Assembly (NCBI GenBank): GCA_019424245.1
Contig: JAHYZV010000001.1
Span: forward strand, 1-64,000
Length of the DNA: 64,000 nt
Direction of reading: 5' to 3'
Source: Clostridiales bacterium
GTDB lineage: Bacteria > Bacillota > Clostridia > Lachnospirales > Lachnospiraceae
The position numbers were made by a program, and so were the translations under genes. Below are positions 42,643 to 50,956 of the stretch, piece after piece. The notes beneath the pieces were generated by a model. The model had not been told where the DNA came from. It ran no database searches and saw only the letters and a list, made by a program, of their open reading frames with translations. Numbering within the stretch: the stretch's first letter is position 1; each line of letters begins with the position of its first letter.

Positions 42643-43148
42643 AATATGTTTTATACTAATTAACGATATTGAACACACGAACCATTATTAGATCAATCCT
42701 TAAAATATTGAAAAACAACAGAATAATGGTTGTATACATAACTATTATGTATTTAGTATACTGCTTATTCATCCAATGATATTTCTTGTTTGTCAAATGT
42801 TAGCTGTTTCAACCTATGCACAAATTACTTTGGGAATTACTATAACAATAATAATTCAGTTGCACAAGTTGTACAATTTTAACGAATTGTACAACTAGCA
42901 CACATTTTTGAAAGTTATAATCACCGAATCATCACTAATTCAGCCACACCAGCTTACCGTTAATCCGCAACAGGATATCTTCTGTTCGCCAAATTATATT
43001 GTTCATTTCATATGTTAGTTTGATTAGATATAAATAAACATTTATAATAATTTAAAGTATTATTAGCATGGGCAGATTATTAGCTGGTGTTTTGCTTATA
43101 TTTAGGGTATTATTTGATAAATAATATGAAAGAGAATGGTGGATACAA
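42643..43148. other. non-coding stretch after the defence locus
   Basis: I see no gene in these 500 bases. There are two clear inverted repeats: AACCATTATT (42680) with 42722-42731, and the 12-6-12 repeat at 42867-42896. No T-run follows either. Confidence 0.5.
42867..42896. other. 12-6-12 inverted repeat (possible recombinase core site)
   Basis: AGTTGTACAATT (42867-42878) and its exact complement (42885-42896) flank TTAACG. Two arms of this size around a 6-base centre are the standard geometry of a tyrosine recombinase core site. Confidence 0.4.
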
Positions 43149-43280
43149 ATGGATGAATACTCAAGGATTATAATTGAAGAATACTACATGATGCAGTTGT
43201 CACAATTGATTTCCAGAGAGAAAAATGCTGATTTGCAGGAAGCATTGGAAGATTTATATGAATTTATGATTGGATATTAA
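43149..43280 (+). CDS. possible small acidic protein (43 aa)
   Basis: ATG 43149 opens a 43-codon frame, beginning MDEYSRIIIEEYYMMQ and ending EFMIGY, with a plausible amphipathic helix. A weak GGTGG lies upstream. It stands alone between the defence locus and the Rpn-like gene. It may be real or the remnant of a larger gene. Confidence 0.35.
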   Translation: MDEYSRIIIEEYYMMQLSQLISREKNADLQEALEDLYEFMIGY

Positions 43281-43441
43281 GAGATAATCTGATTCGACGA
43301 AAAAACAACAGATGACGACGCAAAGACTACAGAATATGACAAGTATATTTACACTTCTTAACATATATGATACTGTACGTATATAAATGTGCATGTTTAT
43401 TAATTAAGAGGAGGAAGTAACGCCGGTGTTGTAAATGTATT

Positions 43442-44563
43442 ATGGAGTTTAGTGAGAAGAAGGATTATTATGACGCAGCCATGCGTCAGATTAAAGGGGA
43501 TTCCTGGAGCCTGAGTGCATATGGGTATCTTAAGAGTAATGAAGAATGGATTGGAAGATATGAGGATTTTCTGAAGGGAAGTAAGTCACTTCCGTTATTA
43601 TATGACCCGTTCTTTAAGAAGATATTTAATCCGGTTGAGAGAAGGAACAGGCTTTCAGAGCTGGTGAGTTGTCTGCTGGGGCAGAAGGTTACTGTTCTTG
43701 AAGTATTCCCGAATGAGGACTCACAGTTTCTTGGCGTGATGATTATTATGGATATGGTTGTGATGATGTCTGATGGAAGTATCGCTAATATTGAGATTCA
43801 GAAGATTTCTTATGACTTTCAGGCAGAGAGAATATCATGTTACTCGGCAGACCTTGTGCTGCGTCAGTATAAGATGATTACTGGAAACCGTGAGATAGGA
43901 GATGCTGGTGGGCTTAGGGGGTCTATGAATGTTACGTCAAAACCTTCATATAAGGATATGCGACCAGTTCATACTATTATTCTGTTTGAGAACAGCAGCA
44001 GCAGCCTTATCAGCGAGGTTGATGAGGCATTATATTTTCATGTCGGAAAAACAAAGTTTAATACTGGAATTAAGATAAATCTTTTGCAGGATTATGTGCT
44101 GGTAAGCCTTGACACATTTAAGAAATATAGATATTCTGATATCAGGAAAGGGCGTACCGAGGTGACGGAATACGATTATGACAGAACGCAGTACAGTGAA
44201 AAGCAGGTGACTGAGAAGATGAAGCTTGACCGCCTGAAGTTCCTGTCGTTATTTGTAGCCGAGACACCGGAGGAGATAGAGCAGTTGATAGAGATATTTC
44301 CTGACTTGGAATCAGTACGCCTTGATATTAATGAGTATTTGGAGAGACCAAAGGAGGTGCTCAGTATGTTTTCTGAGGCGTTAAGGATATTAGATAGGAA
44401 TACGGCAGAGCTGATGGTTGACAGGATGAAGGATGAGATTGATGAGTTGAAGGTGCAGGCAGAAGAAAATAGGGCACGTTTAGAAGAAAAAGACTCACAA
44501 TTAGAAGAAAAGGATGCAGAAATAGCCAGATTAAAGATGTTGTTAGAGGAACAGAATAAGTAG
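43442..44563 (+). CDS. Rpn/PD-(D/E)XK nuclease family transposase-like protein
   Basis: The 373-aa protein belongs by pattern to the PDDEXK_2/Rpn recombination-promoting nuclease group: LLYDPFFKKIFNP, RLSELVSCLLGQKV, and MDMVVMMSDGSIANIEIQK with the acidic-E-x-Q/K core. The C-terminal 45 residues are a charged coiled coil (KDSQLEEKDAEIARLK). Such genes are often present in many copies in Lachnospiraceae. The AGGAGG upstream (43410) is about 25 bases from the start, but no nearer start is in frame. A fragment of a second copy lies at 44956. Confidence 0.8.
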   Translation: MEFSEKKDYYDAAMRQIKGDSWSLSAYGYLKSNEEWIGRYEDFLKGSKSLPLLYDPFFKKIFNPVERRNRLSELVSCLLGQKVTVLEVFPNEDSQFLGVMIIMDMVVMMSDGSIANIEIQKISYDFQAERISCYSADLVLRQYKMITGNREIGDAGGLRGSMNVTSKPSYKDMRPVHTIILFENSSSSLISEVDEALYFHVGKTKFNTGIKINLLQDYVLVSLDTFKKYRYSDIRKGRTEVTEYDYDRTQYSEKQVTEKMKLDRLKFLSLFVAETPEEIEQLIEIFPDLESVRLDINEYLERPKEVLSMFSEALRILDRNTAELMVDRMKDEIDELKVQAEENRARLEEKDSQLEEKDAEIARLKMLLEEQNK

Positions 44564-44581
44564 TTATATATAATTATTATG

Positions 44582-44618
44582 GATGCAGTTATCATGAAGT
44601 GTGGTGGCTGCATCTTTT
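44582..44618 (+). terminator. terminator after the Rpn-like gene
   Basis: GATGCAG pairs with CTGCATC around a 19-base loop and four T follow. Confidence 0.75.
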
Positions 44619-44642
44619 AATGTGGATAATATAATCAGGCAG

Positions 44643-44921
44643 AAAGACCTATTAGAAATCTATAGTGTGTGTGTTTCGTAGGTCTTTTTGAATGATAAAG
44701 TGATGATACATGTGTGACAAAACCTACTGAACTTGTAGCAATAATGAATTTAATAGGTCTTTTGAGCGTGAAAAGTGCGTGATGAGAGGTAAAAAGCTGG
44801 GAAAAGACCTACTGAAATCAATAAAAAGGGATGATTTAGTGGGCTTTTTGGCGGAGAAAACAAGTATGTGGGGTGGAAAAGACATACGAAACAGATGAAA
44901 TGCGGATATTTGGTAGGTTTT
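44643..44921. repeat. four tandem degenerate hairpin repeats
   Basis: Hairpins of the form AAAGACCTACTGAAA...TTTNGTAGGTCTTTT occur near 44643-44689, 44717-44764, 44801-44849 and 44875-44921, spaced about 75-85 bases. Loops and links differ. They may be remains of terminator-like repeats or of a palindromic element. Confidence 0.6.
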
Positions 44922-44955
44922 AAGAAGTCTGACATTGAGAAAGCTTGAGAATGAA

Positions 44956-45021
44956 ATGAAAAATATTCTGTTTGAGAACAGTAGTAGCAGTCTTATAAGT
45001 AAAATTGATAAGTTATTATGA
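44956..45021 (+). pseudogene. fragment of a second Rpn-like gene
   Basis: This 21-codon frame encodes ILFENSSSSLIS(K)ID(K)LL, which matches residues around 180-195 of the protein at 43442 (ILFENSSSSLISEVDEAL). It is cut off on both sides, evidence of a lost or recombined copy. Confidence 0.65.
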
Positions 45022-45030
45022 CATCGCATA

Positions 45031-45069
45031 AAAAAGCAGTTACCACATTAATTGTGATAACTGCTTTTT
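45031..45069. terminator. bidirectional terminator before uxaC end
   Basis: AAAAAGCAGTTA pairs with TAACTGCTTTTT, with an inner CAC/GTG. It has a T-run on both strands and ends uxaC on the minus strand. Confidence 0.88.
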
Positions 45070-45086
45070 CTCGTTAAGAATATGAA

Positions 45087-46493
45087 TTAAAGGTCGAATC
45101 CAAAGTATCTTACAGCATTGTTGTATGAGATACCTTCAACAATCTTCTTCAATGCCTTCTCATCTGCTGGGTATTCACCATTCTCTACCCATCCACCGAT
45201 AAGCTCGCACATGATTCTTCTGAAGTACTCATGTCTTGTGTATGAGAGGAAGCTTCTTGAATCTGTAAGCATTCCGATGAAGTTACCAAGAAGACTTAAG
45301 TTAGCAAGGCTTGTCATCTGGTTAGTCATACCAACCTTATGATCATTGAACCACCAAGCTGAACCCTGCTGAATCTTGCCAACAGCCTTAGAATCCTGGA
45401 AGCATCCGATAACTGTTCCGATAGCAGCGTTAACTGAAGGGTTAAGTGAGTAAATGATTGTCTTAGGAAGCTCATCTGTAGCGTTAAGTGCGTTAAGGAA
45501 CTGAGCCATCTCAGCAGAGCAGTCATATGTATTGATGCAGTCATAACCTGTATCTGGTCCTAACTGGTCATAACGAAGTCTGTTGTTATCACGGATTGTA
45601 CCGTAATGTAACTGCATTACCCAGTTACGCTTATTGTATTCTTTACCTACAGATACCATGAATGCTGTCTTGAACTTGTTCATCTCTTCTGTTGTGATAG
45701 CAGAACCTGAGAATCTCTTAGCAAAGATTGCTTCGATTTCTTCTTCTGTGTATGGCTTGTACATTACATACTCAAGAGCGTGATCAGATACTGAGCATCC
45801 CATAGAAGCAAAGAAATCCATACGGTTTCTAAGAGCATCTATTAATGAAGCGAATGAATTAACTTTAATTCCGCTTACATTAGATAATGTCTCAAGGTAA
45901 TCAAGATATTCTGGCTTTTCGATGTTCATAGCCTTGTCAGGTCTCCATGCAGGAAGTACCTGTACGTCAAATGTCTTATCATCCTTAAGAACCTGATGCC
46001 ACTCAAGTGAGTCAACAGGATCATCTGTTGTACAAACTAATGTAACATTTGACTGCTTGATAAGGTTACGAACTGACATAGAATCTTCCTGTAGCTTTGC
46101 ATTACAGAGATTCCATACTTCCTCAGCTGTATCGCCGTTGAGAATACCGTTGTATCCGAAGTATCTCTGAAGTTCAAGGTGGCTCCAGTGATAAAGTGGG
46201 TTACCGATAGCCATCTCAAGAGTCTCAGCCCATTTCTGGAACTTCTCGCGGTCAGAAGCATCACCTGTGATGTACTTCTCATCAACACCGTTAGTTCTCA
46301 TCTGACGCCACTTGTAATGATCGCCACCAAGCCATACCTGTGTGATGTTCTCGAACTTTCTGTCTTCAGCGATTTCCTTAGGGTTGATATGGCAGTGATA
46401 GTCAAGTATTGGCATCTTAGCTGCATAATCGTGGAATAAATGCTGAGCTGTTGGAGTTGAAAGTAAAAAGTCTTTGTCCATGAACTGTTTCAT
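45087..46493 (-). CDS. uxaC: uronate isomerase UxaC
   Basis: The 468-aa protein shows the uronate isomerase pattern: MPILDYHCHINPKEIAED (metal-binding HCH), TTDDPVDSLEWH, LQLHYGTIRDNN-type MQLHYGTIRDNN and DSRSFLSYTRHEYFRRIMC. It turns D-galacturonate into D-tagaturonate (or glucuronate into fructuronate), the first step of pectin-sugar use. The LacI regulator lies 21 bases upstream on the same strand, so both are one operon. Confidence 0.95.
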   Translation of the reverse strand: MKQFMDKDFLLSTPTAQHLFHDYAAKMPILDYHCHINPKEIAEDRKFENITQVWLGGDHYKWRQMRTNGVDEKYITGDASDREKFQKWAETLEMAIGNPLYHWSHLELQRYFGYNGILNGDTAEEVWNLCNAKLQEDSMSVRNLIKQSNVTLVCTTDDPVDSLEWHQVLKDDKTFDVQVLPAWRPDKAMNIEKPEYLDYLETLSNVSGIKVNSFASLIDALRNRMDFFASMGCSVSDHALEYVMYKPYTEEEIEAIFAKRFSGSAITTEEMNKFKTAFMVSVGKEYNKRNWVMQLHYGTIRDNNRLRYDQLGPDTGYDCINTYDCSAEMAQFLNALNATDELPKTIIYSLNPSVNAAIGTVIGCFQDSKAVGKIQQGSAWWFNDHKVGMTNQMTSLANLSLLGNFIGMLTDSRSFLSYTRHEYFRRIMCELIGGWVENGEYPADEKALKKIVEGISYNNAVRYFGFDL

Positions 46494-46514
46494 GATTCAT
46501 AATCCTCCTGTGAA

Positions 46515-47525
46515 TTAAAATATTGTTGTGTTGCGTTTTATTATATCAGCGGCGATGATACTGTGATTGTCAGCATCTTCACCGGATAAAACCTTCATTA
46601 GCACGCTTACCGCGCATGAGGATAGTTCCTCAACCTTACTGTCAATAGAGGTAAGTTCAGGTTCTGTACATAATGAAAGAACAGAGTTATTGTATCCAAT
46701 AACCTCTAAATCCTCAGGAATTCTGATTCCGTGAGTATGTGCAAACTTGACAGCACCGGCAGCGATAGAGTCATCAGATGTCATAACGGCATCAAACTTC
46801 ATACCTTTATCATATAGATATGTAAGATAATCCCTGGCATGAGATATGTTCTTGCCACACAGATGATGGAATTCATCCGGGAGAGTAATACCGGCTTCAT
46901 TAATTGCTTTAAGATAGCCGCGGTACTTATTCATGCCACTGTATGAAGTACTCGTATATAAATAAACTATATTACGATGTGAATTATTTATCAAGAGTTT
47001 TGTTGCATTGTATACAGCTTCTTCATCATTGCACATTACTGAATAAATGTTGGCAGCGTCCAGATAGCCGTTGACCAGCACTATGGGGACATCTTTAGCT
47101 GCATTAATAATGTAGTCGTTATTATGCTCACTGGTATTTTCTACAAACTGTGAACCTGCAAGAATAATTCCGTCAACTCTTTTACTCAAAAGAAGCTCGA
47201 GATAATTCTTCTTATTATTATAATCTTTACCAGTGCAGCAAAGAATAGAGTCGTAGTTGTATTTGCGAAGCTCCTGTTCAAGATAGTAAACAGCGTTGGC
47301 AAGGTATATATCAGATGAATCTATGCACATAATGCCAATTGTCTTCATAGTATTAAGACCTAATCCTCTTGCAAATACATTAGGAGTGTAGTCTAATTCT
47401 TTCATTGCATTAATAACTTTGTCTCTTGTCTTTTCAGAAACCCTGGTGTTGCCGTTAAGAACCCTTGAAACTGTTGCTATGGATACACCAGCTTTTTTAG
47501 AAACATCATATATATTAATATTCAT
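46515..47525 (-). CDS. LacI-family regulator of galacturonate genes
   Basis: The 336-aa protein starts at ATG 47525, six bases after GAGG; the ATG four codons earlier overlaps that site. It has a LacI helix-turn-helix (IYDVSKKAGVSIATVSRVLN) and a periplasmic-binding-like sensor domain with SDDSIAAGAVKFAHTHG. It is divergent from uxaBA and the two operators 47592 and 47720 lie between. The effector is likely a uronate intermediate, by context. Confidence 0.9.
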   Translation of the reverse strand: MNINIYDVSKKAGVSIATVSRVLNGNTRVSEKTRDKVINAMKELDYTPNVFARGLGLNTMKTIGIMCIDSSDIYLANAVYYLEQELRKYNYDSILCCTGKDYNNKKNYLELLLSKRVDGIILAGSQFVENTSEHNNDYIINAAKDVPIVLVNGYLDAANIYSVMCNDEEAVYNATKLLINNSHRNIVYLYTSTSYSGMNKYRGYLKAINEAGITLPDEFHHLCGKNISHARDYLTYLYDKGMKFDAVMTSDDSIAAGAVKFAHTHGIRIPEDLEVIGYNNSVLSLCTEPELTSIDSKVEELSSCAVSVLMKVLSGEDADNHSIIAADIIKRNTTIF

Positions 47526-47591
47526 GTGCGACCTCATCTCTTGACGAATGTAAATGTATCGCTTAACAAAAATCGATAAAAAATGAATAAA

Positions 47592-47605
47592 TGTAAGCGC
47601 TTACA
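47592..47605. promoter_or_regulatory. cre/LacI-type operator 1
   Basis: TGTAAGCGCTTACA is a perfect palindrome (16 bases with flanks) and fully fits the cre consensus TGWAANCGNTNWCA. It lies just downstream of the regulator's own promoter start point. Confidence 0.88.
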
Positions 47606-47618
47606 TATTGATAAATGA

Positions 47619-47647
47619 ATTATACAATGGTATTATTATAAAAACAA
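47619..47647 (-). promoter_or_regulatory. promoter of the LacI-type gene
   Basis: On the minus strand TTGTTT (47647-47642) and TATAAT (47624-47619) are 17 bases apart. Operator 1 covers about +7 to +20. Confidence 0.75.
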
Positions 47648-47685
47648 GTGTAATGTAAGAATTTTTTAAAAAGCAGAAAAATGTA

Positions 47686-47714
47686 TTGACTTAGAGCATT
47701 TTTAAGTATATTTT
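47686..47714 (+). promoter_or_regulatory. promoter of uxaB-uxaA
   Basis: TTGACT (47686-47691) is followed by TATTTT (47709-47714, 17-base spacing) or TATATT (47707-47712). Operator 2 starts right after, at about the transcription start. Confidence 0.68.
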
Positions 47715-47719
47715 ATTTA

Positions 47720-47733
47720 TGAAAGCGCTTACA
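47720..47733. promoter_or_regulatory. cre/LacI-type operator 2
   Basis: TGAAAGCGCTTACA fits the cre consensus and differs from operator 1 at one base. It covers the uxaB start point, the right place for repression by the LacI-type protein, CcpA or both. Confidence 0.87.
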
Positions 47734-47821
47734 TGCACTTATTTACATACCATTTACTGGTTAATAATTAGGGACCGTTATCGTAAAACGGATTATTCCC
47801 AATGAAAAAAGGAGATTTAAG

Positions 47822-49318
47822 ATGCAGAGATTAAACAAGAGTATTACACATGCAGTTGACAGACCTGTTAAGGTTATGCAGTTCGGTGAGGGTAACTTCC
47901 TTAGAGCATTCGTTGATTATATCTTCGATGTAACTAATGAGAAGACAGATTTCAACGGTGGTGTTGTTATCGTTAAGCCTATCGAGTTCGGTACACTTGA
48001 GAGATTCCATGATCAGGAATGCCAGTACACACTTCAGTTAAGAGGTTTTGTTGATGGAGAGCCTAAGGAAATCACACGTCAGATTACATCAGTAGTAGAT
48101 GCAGTTGCAGCTATTGAGGATTATGACAAGTACATTGAGTATGGTACAAGCGAGACTCTTAGATTCATCGTTTCTAATACAACAGAGGCTGGTATCGTAT
48201 TTGACGAGACAGATAACGATCCTAATGCACGTCCTCCTAAGACATACCCAGGAAAGCTTACACAGCTCCTTTACAAGAGATATCAGAAGTTCAACGGAGC
48301 AGCAGATAAGGGACTTATCTTACTTCCATGTGAGCTTATCGCTGATAATGGTATTGAATTAAAGAAGTGCATCATGAAGTTTATCGAGCTTTGGGGACTT
48401 GAAGATGGATTCAAGGATTGGGTTAACAATTATTGCTCATTCTGCCCAACACTCGTAGATAGAATTGTTCCAGGATATCCAAGAGAAGACGCAGCTAAGC
48501 TTTGCGAGGAATGGGGATATGAGGATCAGCTTATCGACAGAGCTGAAGTATTCGGTCTCTGGGTTGTAGAGAGTGATTCTAATCTTCCACTTGAGCAGCT
48601 TGAGAAGGAACTTCCATTCAAGGAAGCTGGACTTAATGTAGTATTTACTAAGGATCATCATCCATACAAGGAAAGAAAGGTAAGAATCCTTAACGGATCT
48701 CATACATCATTTGTATTAGCTTCATTCCTTGCTGGTAATGACAATGTAGAGAATTCTATGAAGGATCCTGTAATCAGAAAGTACATGGAAGAGACACTTT
48801 ACAATGAAGTTATTCCTACACTTTCACTTTCTAAGGAAGATTGCGAAGAGTTCGCTAAGGCTGTTATCGACAGATTCCTTAACCCATTCGTAGATCATAG
48901 ATTATTAAGCATTTCACTTAACTCAGTATCTAAGTGGGAAGCTAGATGTTTACCTTCATTCTTGGGATATGTTAATAAGTTTAACAAGCTTCCTAAGTAC
49001 CTTACATTCTCTATCGCAGCACTTATGAGCTTCTATACATCACAGACAGAAGCTGAGTTCAACGGCGGTATTGTATTAAAGGGTAACAGAAACGGTGAAG
49101 AGTACAACATCACAGATGATAAGGCTGTTCTTGATTTCTTCAGAGATAATTCAGGAAAGTCTGCTAAGGAATTCACACATGCTTACTTAAGCAATACTAA
49201 GTTCTTTGGTGGCGAGGATCTTTCTAAGGTTCTTAACCTTGAAGAAGTTATTACTGAGTACATCACAGATATCAGAGAAAGAGGTATGAGAGCAGTAGTT
49301 AATGATTTAGCTGACTAA
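47822..49318 (+). CDS. uxaB: tagaturonate reductase UxaB
   Basis: The 498-aa protein is a mannitol-dehydrogenase-type long-chain reductase: MQFGEGNFLRAFVDYIFD (NAD-binding), STTEAGI-like VSNTTEAGIVFDE, LPCELIADNG, DRIVPGYPR and the catalytic region VRILNGSHTS. It reduces tagaturonate to altronate. Codons are strongly biased to a highly expressed set. The gene starts after AGGAG behind the operator-controlled promoter. Confidence 0.95.
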   Translation: MQRLNKSITHAVDRPVKVMQFGEGNFLRAFVDYIFDVTNEKTDFNGGVVIVKPIEFGTLERFHDQECQYTLQLRGFVDGEPKEITRQITSVVDAVAAIEDYDKYIEYGTSETLRFIVSNTTEAGIVFDETDNDPNARPPKTYPGKLTQLLYKRYQKFNGAADKGLILLPCELIADNGIELKKCIMKFIELWGLEDGFKDWVNNYCSFCPTLVDRIVPGYPREDAAKLCEEWGYEDQLIDRAEVFGLWVVESDSNLPLEQLEKELPFKEAGLNVVFTKDHHPYKERKVRILNGSHTSFVLASFLAGNDNVENSMKDPVIRKYMEETLYNEVIPTLSLSKEDCEEFAKAVIDRFLNPFVDHRLLSISLNSVSKWEARCLPSFLGYVNKFNKLPKYLTFSIAALMSFYTSQTEAEFNGGIVLKGNRNGEEYNITDDKAVLDFFRDNSGKSAKEFTHAYLSNTKFFGGEDLSKVLNLEEVITEYITDIRERGMRAVVNDLAD

Positions 49319-49342
49319 TTAATAGCTCTTTGAATGATTATA

Positions 49343-49376
49343 GAGCGGATGTTTTTATATTCATCCGCTCTTATTT
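49343..49376 (+). terminator. hairpin between uxaB and uxaA
   Basis: GAGCGGATG pairs with CATCCGCTC and TTATTT follows. It may end part of the transcripts so that uxaB is made more than uxaA. Confidence 0.8.
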
Positions 49377-49407
49377 AATATAATAATCAAATTGAATTGG
49401 AGGATAT

Positions 49408-50895
49408 ATGCAGGATTTTATTAAGATTAATAAAGATGATAATGTTGCTGTAGCATTAAAGCCTATTGCTAAAGGCACAACTCTTAATGTTGCAGGAATT
49501 GATGTGACAACTGTAGAAGATATTCCACAGGGACACAAGTTTGTAATTAAGGCTATCAAGAATGGTGATCCGGTTATCAAATATGGTTTCAGAATTGGAT
49601 TTGCACAGGCTGATATTCCAGTTGGAGCATGGGTTCATACTCATAACTTAAAGACTGGTCTCGGTGAATTACTTGAATATACATATGAACCAGAGGGACA
49701 TAAGGATGTTGAGCCTACTGAGCCGGCTTATTTCGATGGATATATGAGAGAGAACGGCAAGGTTGGTGTCCGTAACGAAGTATGGATTGTTCCTACAGTT
49801 GGATGTGTTAACTCAATTGCAAGAGCAATTGAAACAACAGCAAGAGCTAACAAGCCAGAAGGAGTAGATGAAGTAGTTGCATTTACTCATCCATATGGAT
49901 GTTCACAGACAACAGAAGATCAGGAGAATACAAGAAAGATTCTTGCTGATTTAATTAATCATCCTAATGCAGGTGCAGTTCTTGTACTTGGTCTTGGATG
50001 TGAGAACAGCCGTATTGAAGTTCTTAAGGATTATATCGGAGAGGTTAATCCAGACAGAGTTAAGTTCCTTCAGGTTCAGGATGTTGAGAACGAGCAGGAA
50101 GAAGCAGAGAAGCTTATGAACGAGCTTATGGCTTATGCTGCTACATTTAAGCGTGAAAAGGTTAATGCAAAGGAACTTATCATTGGTATGAAGTGTGGTG
50201 GTTCTGATGGATTATCAGGTATCACAGCTAATCCAACAGTTGGTCTTTTCTCAGATATGCTTGTATCTAAGGGTGGTACAACTATTCTTACAGAAGTTCC
50301 AGAGATGTTTGGTGCTGAAACAATTCTTATGAATAGATGTGCTAACAAGGAACTTTTCGAGAAGACAGTTCATCTTATTAATGACTTTAAGGAATACTTC
50401 ATTAAGAATGGTCAGGAGATTTACGAGAATCCTTCTCCAGGAAACAAGGATGGCGGTATTACAACTCTTGAAGACAAGTCTTTAGGATGTACACAGAAGT
50501 CAGGAAGCTCATTAGTAAAGGGTGTTCTTGCATATGCAGAGCCAGTTAATACTAAGGGACTTAATCTTCTCAGCGCACCTGGTAATGACCTTGTTGCTGC
50601 AACAGCCTGTGCAGCTTCAGGCGCACAGATGGTTCTTTTCACAACTGGACGTGGAACACCATTTGCTTCACCAGTTCCTACAGTTAAGATTGCAACTAAC
50701 TCAAGACTTGCAGGAAATAAGGGTAACTGGATTGACTTCAATGCAGGAAGAATTGTTACAGATGACCTTCCTCTTGAAGATGCAGCCAAGGAATTATTCC
50801 AGCTTGTATTAGATGTTGCTTCTGGTAAGAAGGTTAAGGCTGAGGTAGCAGGATTCCATGATTTAGCAATCTTTAAGCAGGGCGTAACATTATAA
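49408..50895 (+). CDS. uxaA: altronate dehydratase UxaA
   Basis: The 495-aa protein joins the SAF domain (1-95; DNVAVALKPIAKGTTL) and the large dehydratase domain with GYMRENGKVGVRNEVWIVPTVGCVN-type sequence, FTHPYGCSQ, LVLGLGCENS and MKCGGSDGLSG. It converts altronate to 2-keto-3-deoxygluconate with an iron cofactor. The kinase for that product is kdgK at 60688. Confidence 0.95.
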   Translation: MQDFIKINKDDNVAVALKPIAKGTTLNVAGIDVTTVEDIPQGHKFVIKAIKNGDPVIKYGFRIGFAQADIPVGAWVHTHNLKTGLGELLEYTYEPEGHKDVEPTEPAYFDGYMRENGKVGVRNEVWIVPTVGCVNSIARAIETTARANKPEGVDEVVAFTHPYGCSQTTEDQENTRKILADLINHPNAGAVLVLGLGCENSRIEVLKDYIGEVNPDRVKFLQVQDVENEQEEAEKLMNELMAYAATFKREKVNAKELIIGMKCGGSDGLSGITANPTVGLFSDMLVSKGGTTILTEVPEMFGAETILMNRCANKELFEKTVHLINDFKEYFIKNGQEIYENPSPGNKDGGITTLEDKSLGCTQKSGSSLVKGVLAYAEPVNTKGLNLLSAPGNDLVAATACAASGAQMVLFTTGRGTPFASPVPTVKIATNSRLAGNKGNWIDFNAGRIVTDDLPLEDAAKELFQLVLDVASGKKVKAEVAGFHDLAIFKQGVTL

Positions 50896-50925
50896 TTGAT
50901 AATAATTAATACAATAATATAAAAG

Positions 50926-50956
50926 ATGGGGACTGTGTGTGCAGTCCCCATTTTTT
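50926..50956 (+). terminator. uxaA terminator
   Basis: ATGGGGACTG pairs with CAGTCCCCAT and six T follow. Its T-run touches the stop of the broken kinase on the other strand. Confidence 0.9.
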
